In this document: positions 1-10,300 of the stretch, one piece after another
Numbering within the stretch: the first letter of the stretch is position 1
Layout: every line of letters begins with the position of its first letter
DNA from: Sinonovacula constricta
Lineage: Eukaryota; Mollusca; Bivalvia; Cardiida; Solecurtidae
Length of the DNA: 64,000 nucleotides
Direction: 5' to 3'
Assembly (NCBI GenBank): GCA_007844125.1
Contig: CM017556.1
Span: 73,711,635-73,775,634 of the forward strand
Notes under the pieces: model-generated
What the model saw: only the letters and a program-made list of their open reading frames with translations
Databases searched by the model: none
What the model was told of the DNA's origin: nothing
Position numbers and translations under genes: made by a program

Positions 1-30
1 GTCTTGGTCAGCAGATGAGCAAATAAAGGG

Positions 31-475
31 GCCTTCATGGCCCTCTTGTTGATTATTGCCATCATGGCCCTCATGTTTATTATTACAATCATGGCCCTCT
101 TGTTTATTATGACCATTATGGCCCTCTTGTTTATTATTACCATCATGGCCCTCATGTTTATGAATACCATCATGGCCCTCTTGTTTATTATTACCATCAT
201 GGCCCTCTTGTTTATTATTACCATCATTGACTTCTTGATTATTATTACCAGCATGGCCCTCATGTTTATTATTGCCATCATGGCCCCGCTTGTTTATTAT
301 TACCATCATTGGCCTCTTGTTTATTATTACCATCATGACCCTCATGTTAATTATTACCATAATGGCTCTCTTGTTTATTATTACCATCATGGCCCTCATG
401 TTTATTATTACCATCATGGCCCTCTTGTTTATTATTACAATCATGGCCCTTGTGTTTATTATTATAATCAAGTTT
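31..475. repeat. 27-bp minisatellite array
   Basis: About 16 head-to-tail copies of a 27-bp unit of the form ATGGCCCTCTTGTTTATTAT plus TACCATC. Because 27 is a multiple of three, reading frames stay open through the array and read as a repeated hydrophobic nonapeptide (MALLFIITI). A one-base insertion near 290 moves that peptide into another frame, so the open frame follows from the periodicity and is not a gene. The array probably lies in an ARMC2 intron, since upstream ARMC2 exons must be to the left. Confidence 0.9.
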
Positions 476-589
476 CATAAAGTGTAAGAATAAAATTAAA
501 AAAGTATTAACACATGGTTAGACACTTTTAGACATGGTAATTGTAGGGATTATTGTATGGATTTTTGATAATATTTTGTAACACTGGGA

Positions 590-690
590 GAAAAATGTGC
601 AGCCAATCCAGGGCTTGAAACTGAGACCATTTGCAAATGAAGCAAATGCTTTACCAGCTGAGCTAACTGGACTACTTAGACATTCTCTCC
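590..690 (-). repeat. Degraded tRNA-like SINE relic
   Basis: Read on the minus strand, the stretch has a weak box B-like segment (complement of GGGCTTGAAACTGAGACC) and, further along, a segment ending in a complement of GAGCTAACTGG. This resembles the tRNA-derived head of a SINE. It is too degraded for a tRNA gene and I cannot assign it to either SINE family described below. Confidence 0.3.
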
Positions 691-1352
691 CTATCACTGA
701 CTACAACATTTACTCACATAACAAGAAAAAGAAGCAGAGCTTAAAAGGAAGCTTGGACAATCTTAATCAAGCAACTTAATACATGGTTCTAAATCATTAA
801 CCTTAATCATATTTGTACTAACCATCCACATGCCACTGTGATTACTTTTTTTTTTTCAGTTTATAGATGTTTCATTCAAATACTGCTGTAATGCTGACTT
901 CCAGATATTTATTGTTATGGTTGATACACTATCCTATGGCTGGTGGTTAAGTGGTTAGATATATAAAGCAAAACTCATTCAGTCTCACACACTCTAATTA
1001 TCGTGGTCTTTTCCAAACAAGTTGATTAAACAAATTAGTTTTTTTTTACTTTGGTAGATAAATACTTTACATGGTCTCAAGTATACAAGTTAACAGATCT
1101 AATGTGATCAAATAGCAACAGTGACTATGGTCAGTAAGGATGTGGAATGGAGAGGAGAACTGTTGTATGCTATCTCCCTAGACAATTGTTTATGGTCTAA
1201 CATGTCCAGTAATAGCACAAAGTCCACTTGAAAAATATAATAGTATAATTATACAAGCAAAACACTATTTTTCATGCAAACACTTTAGCATATTTGTCTA
1301 AGTTTATCATTTTGTATTTTAAACATTTTATGCTGTTCTTTTTATTAACCAG

Positions 1353-4300
1353 GTTGCCAAGTTGCCATCTGAAGCCGAGGTAGAGAGCCTTCTGTTGCCT
1401 CCTCGGCCACCCAATGATGCCAGCAAGCAGGGGGCCAGAAAGGGGACTCGAACCCGCGTCCAGCAGAACAACAGTGTGGATGTGGCAGGTTCCAGTGATG
1501 GCAGCTGCAGCATCAGTCTTAAGACTAGGAGCAATTCTCTCACTGATGGTAGGCATTAATGACTCGATTAATCTAAATAGCACTTTGAAAGTATCTAAAA
1601 ACAGTTAAAACTATTCTTCCTAATATACGGTTGTTGCAATTATTATTTTGTCTTGAGAATAAATTAAAAAAGGCATGGTTTTGCCTATGTAGGTGTTAGG
1701 TGACAAAAAACTTATCTTTTAAACATGGAAGAACAAAAACAAGATTTTGCAAATTTATTGTCAGGTACTTTTATTTCAAATATTTCCTGAAAGAGTTTGT
1801 TTCTGTATTATGACTACTGGTTATGGAATAGTGCGTATATACACTTAATGTACACTGAATATACATTTCTGAGGAGCGCTGTTTCTACTCTTTCAGAGTC
1901 CTTGTTTAGAGACACTGAACCTACTTCTCCTGAGACTGACCGTCGGGCACATAGCGGTCCCAAAGAACGCAGTCCTCTCCAGATAGAGGAACGAGGGGAA
2001 GGGGATGGTAAAGAGGCACCACCGTTCAGAGCTCCAAGTGCTGTACCCATCACACCAGCCCCACCTAGGTAGTAGAGTGTATTGACTTGTATTGACTTGC
2101 TATTGTTAACAGTCAATATTCAGATGTGCATTTAGTTACTTTGTAACCTTAAATTAAAGCCTGGTAAAAATGAAGTTAAAATCATGACAACTGTGTTTGC
2201 TTTGGCTAGTGCAATTTTATGATTGATACCAAAAAAGATAAATTATGATATCAATAGGTATCCTTACAAATAGTTGTTTCAATTTGAATTTGTCTGTCAC
2301 ACAGTCAGACTCGATGTTTGTATATTTTAGCACCAGAGGGCTTTATACAGAAATTAAGATCTAAATCAGACTGAACCTGGTAGTTCAATGGGTGAGGCAT
2401 CAACTCTAGGTATGAGAGGCCCCAGGTTTGATCCTGGGCCGTGACATACCAAAGTCGTTTAAAATGGTAATGGTATAGCTCCCTTGTTAACACTTAAGCA
2501 AATATAAGGATAGATCCATGACTTGTTTGCCAGCTGTCAGGTTAATGTTACTAGGTGTGGTATCATGTATGGTGTTCAGGGTATGCAATAAACAGGGAGG
2601 GCAGCACTATGTCATCTTCAAATAGATATCATCTCCAAAAAACAACTGAAATGCTATTGTTAAGATGATAAGCCCTACAGACAAACAAATAAGACTCAAA
2701 TCACATTATTGTTTCCTTGTTTTCAGTGTTCCTAGGGAGGTAGAGGATAGACTAGGCAGTGGTGGAACCAGGAGAAGTGCTGTGAAGGATGGGGAGGAGA
2801 GGAAGGGCAGTGGGGGGACCAAACGTACCCCTGTCAGAGAGGGGGAGGAGAGGGAGGGTAGTGGGGGGACCAGACGTACCCCAGTCAGAGAGGGAGAGGA
2901 GAGGGTAGGCAGTGGAGGCAGTAGGAGGACACTCATCAAAGATGGCGACGAATGTGTCAGTAGTGGGGGCAAGAGGACTTCCAGTGCAGGCAGTAGATCA
3001 GGTGAGTGTTGACAACTGTTTCACTGTAAAAGTTGAGATTATCAGGAATTGTGGAATCATTCAGTTCATTCTTTCTCTCATTGCAGTTATTTTGTTTATA
3101 GCTTGATCTAAGGATTTATTTGTCTTGAAACTACAGTCAAACCTGTATTAAAAGACCACCATCGGGACAGGGCAAAAGTGGTCTCTTAAGACAGGTGGTC
3201 TCTTAATGCAGCATGGTTACTTTTTGTGAGAACCACACTTGAAATTTACAAATTGTGTTGTATAAGCAAGGAGTAGAGAAAGCAATAACATCAATATATT
3301 TTATTAGTCTAACAGAACAGTTAGGCATGTAAAGGTCAACTAATGTCTATAAAAATAAATAAATCAGCATATAAATACATGTATGTTTATCAAATATTAT
3401 GTTTGTGCATTTTGTATTGTGTACACTCCTCCTGGATTTTCACAGTTTGTATTTTGTGCTAAATCCTCTGTCGTCTTGTAATAAAATTAGTATGTAAATA
3501 AAGTGTATACACTAAAATTTACATGTTATCAAATTGCAAACAACAGTTCTAAAATCATCACTTAGCACTGAAATAATTATGAATGGTAGTTTGTTTCACA
3601 GATGATGTCATTTGCATGTCAATTAGAATGTGACACTGGCACTTGACGTCCAGTCGCATCCAAAAACCAACGATAACATAAGTCGTTCAGCGAGTCATTT
3701 TGAGTTGAACGTTTAACTCGTTTTACTTTCGAATTTCCATCTTCATATTCGTCCATTATTTCACGTTTTCGTTTTGCAATGTTCTGAATCTGCGTTTTTC
3801 TGACACCAAGCTCAGATGCAACAGCACGACAACTTTTCCCACTGTTCAAAAGTTTGACAACTTGGACACGATCGTCTATTGTAAGGCACGTTCGTTTAGA
3901 CATGTTGATGCGTAATGCAACAAAGAACAACTGTTCCAGATATTCCATTTCATTACTGTATCCGATTGCAGTTTGCGCTTTATAATTGTATATTTTAATT
4001 TTTTAGCAAATCAATTTATCGTAATTCATACAAACATAACTTTGATTTACTTTTAAAGAAACCGAAGTCGGAACATGGCCAATAAGTGTCAATATGAGCG
4101 GTAATAGGGCACACTCGATTAGGTGTTAATCGAGCGCGGGCTTGATGTGTACATCGACCCAGTGACATTACGTAATTTCCCAGTTTGACACGGCCGATTG
4201 CAGTGATTAGCACAGAAGAGCAAACGTGTAAATTAATTGCTTATTGTGTGGTCGTAACTATTGTGTGAGTGGATTAACGCGGTTGCCTATAAGGGTATAA

Positions 4301-7300
4301 TTAAAGCATGTTTGACATGTTTATGTGCGGTCGCTGGACGCAGATCAAAGGTGGGCGCTTATTACATTACAATTACAGAACAAATATGGTCGGGCGGCTT
4401 TGAAGTGGTCGCATAGAGCAGGTGGTCGCTGGTTAGGGGTGGTCGTATGGTCAGGTTTGACTGTATATGAAAATATGTCACTATTATCTTAATATTTCTC
4501 TTTGCTTTACAAAAGAACAATATTATGTGACAAGAATCCTTAACATCCAAACACTTGTATTTATTAAACAATCACCTTTACTTTCAGATGAGAGCTCAGA
4601 TGAGGCTATCTATAATAACCAGATATCACCACTGTTAGAAGAGATGCTCATGTATAGTCAAAGTAAGTTCCCTGATAAGACTATTAGTTTGTTATCTTTA
4701 ACTAAATACATTTTTTACTTAGGCATATATTAATGCTTGTTAAAATCCTTTTACATATTGGGCCAATCCCTGCCTGGAACCCTTGTCCTAATCTCTTTAT
4801 ATTTTCATTATATCAAGCAACCAAGTTCTTTGTCTCAAGGTTGTATTCTATATATTTTGATTGGATATTAATCAAAGACAGATATTTTCAGCTTCAGAGT
4901 ACATATAATGCAAATTACATGTTTGAAATTACCAACATGTATTGTGTATCTTCTCAGATAAGGACTCGGAGCGGCTGGTACTGCTGTCTGAAGACCTCTA
5001 TCAGCTGCTGACCAAACATAACCTGCTTGGCAAACAAAACAAACAACGGTCCAGAATACTCAAGTCTATATTTAAGATGCTGGATCTAGAGGAGCCAAAA
5101 CTTCTGCTCAGTCTTGCCAGGCTTATCCTTGCAGTAAGTACTTGCATAGTTTGTTATTGTAAAGTATCCCCATATTTACTGATAATTAAAGCAAGGTAGT
5201 CATAATAAATAGAAATAAAAGCTTTAAGTTCACATTATCCAAATGAAATACAGAGGCACCTTGGCTTAGTGGTAGAGGTGCCAACTTTTAACTCTGATGA
5301 CTGCTTAACCCCTTGTGTGGGATCGGTTCCCAGGTGAAGGACTTAATGTGAAAAGGTCATCTGGCTGACCTGCTTTTTGCTGGTGGTTCTGTAGACATTT
5401 GATTTGGCATCTTCCAGCACCGAAAAAGATCGAAGTTGTCCTAATGATCATAATAGGTCTCAGTGATGTATTTCAAACACAAAACAAAAACATAAAGGGA
5501 GTTAACACTTTAATTATTTAAATTACACCTAAAAAAATAAGCCTATATACATAATACATTGTACACTGTACACTCTCCAAAAAAATTGTTCTTTCAGATT
5601 GCTTGTTTTTTTTTTTTAACCTAAAAACATGTCAAGCAGTTCTGTCTTTCTAAAGACACTTCCTTTTTGTTTCATCTGACATATTTAGGACTCGTGGTCA
5701 AATATTTTTTATGCACATTTCTACAATGCAGATGTATCTCACCGAATCAGGCCACCGAAATAAATCTTATAAAATCGAAGAGGTATTTTCATGGTTAAAA
5801 GTTATCAGTTTATTAAAGTTTAAATTAAATTATATTTTTGTTTGGTTTTATATATGTTCCTTTTGTGTAGTTTGTTCCTTTTTTTTACCTTTATGCAATT
5901 TTGTTCAGTTATTGTTTTAGTTGACAAAATTGTCCCCTCTGTCTTCTTTCAGTATTCACAGGTTGTCTTATCACTGAATAATTGGAACTTTCTGCATTAT
6001 AACAGATTAAATACAGCAATAATATTTCAAGAATAAGATTTATGCAGTTTAAAGTTTATTTTCAAACATAACAATCGTGTACATGTATTTAATGTTATAG
6101 AGTAAAGAAATTGTCCATGATCTAAGTAGAAATATTGTATTTGCTCTCTTAACTTTGTTAATTGGTAACATGTTAACTTTTCAGTTCCGGGTTGGTGGTA
6201 ACAATTTACTAAATGTGTGCAAACTTGTGTTCAAAGTCAGTCGAAATGAGAAAAATGATCCAGCCTTCCTTGAAGGAAACATTTTAGGTAGGTGAAATAT
6301 GCTCGACTTTTTAAGTTTGATATTGTGAGATAAAATGAACATTTGTCTTATCTTAGGGCATGTCATAAATATCAATTTTGCTGTTTATATAGGTTTTTAA
6401 ACTGGTATATGTACAGTTTTTTGTCGGGAAAATTGTTTCCATGATAGAGTTAGTCATTGTAGGTGGAAATGTATGACAGTTTAGTATTTAAGAGCTGAAT
6501 CTGCAAATTTTAGAATGTTTTAGTTTAATTTTGTTCAAAGAAATAAGTATGGCTTATTTTACATATAATTACTTATTAGGCATGTGAAGTGAATGTTAGA
6601 AAATGGTAAATTACTGTGGTTTCATGCAAATTGTTTATCACATGTTATCATAGTAAATCCAGCACTAAAACTAATTTAAGCAAACATTCTTAATGTATGT
6701 CTTAAGGAATTCTTGTAAGTCACTTTTAACTCCCCTTAAACAAAAAATGCTTACACTGAAGGTTTCTTCACACTGAAAGAAATGTTAAGTCCAGAGTTTA
6801 TTTTGACCATGTATGTGCTGTCCTTACAGACCTGTTGCTGGAGACAATGGTTGGTGTGGATGTCATCAGTACCCCTGAGGCCCTCATTTACTGTCTTGGG
6901 GCACTCAAGTTTCTCACTGGGAATGCCACCATTGCCAAACAACTTGTCAACAAAGAGTGTATAGAGAAATTGTCCACCTTGCTCAGCAGCATTAGTAAAT
7001 TGGTAAGCAGTGTTAGAAATTTAAATTTTCTAATTAATGTCCTGCTCATAAATGTTGTGATCCATTATAGAATACAAATGCTACTGTTAATTTCTAACTA
7101 AGGTGTTTATTACTTTAAGAAGACTGTGTATCAGGGGTTTTTAAATCTTGACTTTTGTTCACATTTGAGAGTTTTACACATATTTAAACTACAATAAACC
7201 TTTATGAAGAGAAATACTACAGTTAAAATGAGTTTTTGCATGCATTTTCTTGTGAAGTTAAAATTGGAGCATTTATAATCTTCTCTCTATAGTGGATATT

Positions 7301-10300
7301 TTATTTTAAAGATCCTGTCCATCAGCTTGTCTGCATTATTAAAGAGTTCTGAAACATTTACAAACACATTCATTTTTATTTTCATGAAATAAATGAGATC
7401 CAATAAACAAAATCATATCTTATTTTACTTAATAAAAGAGAACTGAAAACAACCAATAGTAGCATGCTATCTAAGGTGCAGCCTGGTGTTCTAACCTGAC
7501 ATTTGTTATAGTAAAAAAGATATAAAAAATACATGAGGACCACAGTTTTTTTAAGTAAAAAGTGCACCAGGTATAAATTTTAATGAAAGTTAATGCAATT
7601 AATGATTCAAGGCTTTCATTTAATTTTTCATTTGTGCGACATGTGAATCAACTGGCCGGCAAACCAGTTATGTGTGTAATTTACTTTATTAGATCAGTAC
7701 TGTAATACTACAACTATGGCATTTTTTCATGGATAGAATAAATAAACAGCAATTACACTTGACATGGAGTAAAGAAATTCTACCATAACAATAGATATCT
7801 GGATAAATGACTTGTTGAGTATTGAGCCTACCTTGGTTACAGACTAAAGAGAGTGGCCAGAGTCAGGACCAGCTGGGAAATGTATTGGTCCAGCTAACAG
7901 CAGCCCTGAGGAACCTGGCTGATGCCACTTCTAGTCGAGACAGGATACTTCACTGCAGACTGCTCAACACCCTGTGTATCATCACAGAGAGTTTCTTCGC
8001 TGATGGTGAAATTGTCCTAAATGTCTCCAGAATATTCAGGTACAACGTTTTCACTGACACTGTATAGTAGACATGTTATAAATTTGAGATCCCATATTTA
8101 AAGGCTATTATCTTCAAATTCTGCATGAGTAGTTGTCTTCTTTTGCATAATTCTTCTTAGTATGAAATAAGAAGACTAAAATGTAAAAAATATAATAATG
8201 ATGGCAGGTTATTTCCATTTTTCGTTATTTATACAAGTAAATTATATTAGAGATGTTATTGTACATCATGTATAACCTATTGTTTAATTTAACATGCTGT
8301 TTAAAACAACCTTATAATTTCTAATTCAGTTTTCATTTATTTCAGCAAAGTGACACTACACAGTGACTGTTGTCTGGCACTTGCAGAGCTACACATATCC
8401 TACAAAATGTTTCTGCATCTACTGAGGAAGCACTTAAAACGTCAGGTATTGTTCATTTGATACTTTTAATATGAAGAACTATTTTTTTATTGATATCACT
8501 AGTGATAACAAAAACTGAAACATTGGTGATGAAAATATGGAAATATACTTGGCTCATTTTTTTTGCTCCAATAAAACTTATATACATATGTGTATATATA
8601 TACATATATTTATATATATATTTATGAATTTCAGGATATTGTAGTGAGAGTGTGTTTCATCCTTGGAAATATGACAGCTAAGAATGATGAAGCCAGATTG
8701 AAGCTGTATCAGGAATCCAAATGTTTGGATGTTATTTTATCAGTATTGAAGACATACCTAGAGTTAGATATCAAGGTAAGAAGCAATAAATAAAGCCTTC
8801 GTCTTGTTTACTATTTATTATATGCTCAGTAGTTAAGGATTTTTCCTGTAATGTAACTGAAGAGCATTATGGGCACATCAATATTGTGCTTAATAAAGTC
8901 ACAAAAATGTTGTTTTTGTCAGCTGTCTTTCTTTCTCTAAGAAAACATGTGCTCTTTTTTTGTGTGTTTGTCTCAAAAATACTTAAGCTGTTGTAAATGC
9001 ATAAGGAATGCATGACATTTCAGAACTGCATTCTTATAGTTGTTTAAGTTTATCACTTGTATATTATTGTACTTTATTAAAACTCTTTGTTAAAAGAAAA
9101 TAGATTATGACACTGTTGTAAGTTGACACACAAATATTCTTCTCACACAGTCTAGGCAGAGGAAAGAAAAGAAAGATTCCAGTAAGGATAACGGAGGTCA
9201 TGCTGGAGAGAAAGTCAGTGAGACGGAGGATGTTCTTGTAAAGGTGGTGCGGGTCATCGCTAACATTTCCATCAACGATACTGTAGGACCACAGGTGGCA
9301 GCAAGTAACGCCTGTGTAGAACTTCTCCTTAGTATATTAGGTATGCTATGTTGTTCATTAATGATGTTAGCAATGGCTTTTCTGCTTATCGGTTAATAAC
9401 ATTTAAAAGGGTAACTGGCAGATAGTGTTCTTTTATAACCCCAAATGGAGGCATATAGTAGCCTACTCTCCAATCACTCCATTTCCGCATTTCAGCAATT
9501 ATGACCATATTATTTACATTTCTGGAATCAAATTTTACAAATTCTTAAAAACATACACTTGTAGGTGTCATGCATAGGTTATGAAAGTGTAACCATTAAG
9601 CTTAAGGCCATATTAAGAGTCATATATTTAAAATATGAGGGCATTTCTTGTTAACATTATTTTTTATTTATTATAAGGTATTTCTATTAAATGTATTTTG
9701 TTTTCCAGATCTGCAATTTTAGAAAAAAGAATCATATGAATATGATGTTAGTTGTAAATGTTAGAAAAAGTTTTAAATCAACAAAAGTAAGGACTTTGTT
9801 TATTATCTTTAGTTAAGACAAAAAGTATCCATACATATCATGTTACAATGACTTGTGTATTATGGTTGCCCTTTGTTCTTTTCCCATACAGAATGCAAGG
9901 AGATTGAAACTAGTGAGGAGTTAGTGCTGAACACAGTGGCTTGCATCAATAACCTGTCCTACTTCTGCTGTAAGAACAGCGCAGTCTCTGCACACCAGAT
10001 TAGAATCATAGATTGTAAGTATTGCAAAGATTCTCTGTCTATTATGAAAAAAAGAAATTCAAACCATAAATTTCATGTTTTGTTTTTTTTGCTACTAGAA
10101 GTCACTTTTGTAGAGTTATGTAGTTTTTTTGCAATCATACTAAATTAAAAAATCATGAACTTTGAATATTGTAAAGGTTCTTAAGCATTTTACTTAAACA
10201 GTCTACTTACATGTAAAAATGTCATGTTGATGTTTCATTTGAGATGAATGGAAGGAATATTTGAACTTTTGATATGTTTAGTCTAAGTATTCTTTATGAA

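Noticed and set aside
37..487. 147- and 71-codon open frames at the left edge
   Set aside because: They are produced by the 27-bp minisatellite, whose unit length is a multiple of three; no non-repeat coding sequence is attached.
2400..2445. Possible tRNA gene (box A and box B present)
   Set aside because: It lacks a proper cloverleaf and continues into a SINE body repeated at 21626-21907.
5252..5340. Possible tRNA gene
   Set aside because: The box A to box B distance and arms do not fold as a tRNA, and the segment is the head of a repeated SINE family.
9421..9500. Segment with ATGGAGGCATATAGTAGCC that looked like a repeat fragment
   Set aside because: Only one copy in the window and no boundaries visible, so it cannot be supported as a repeat.
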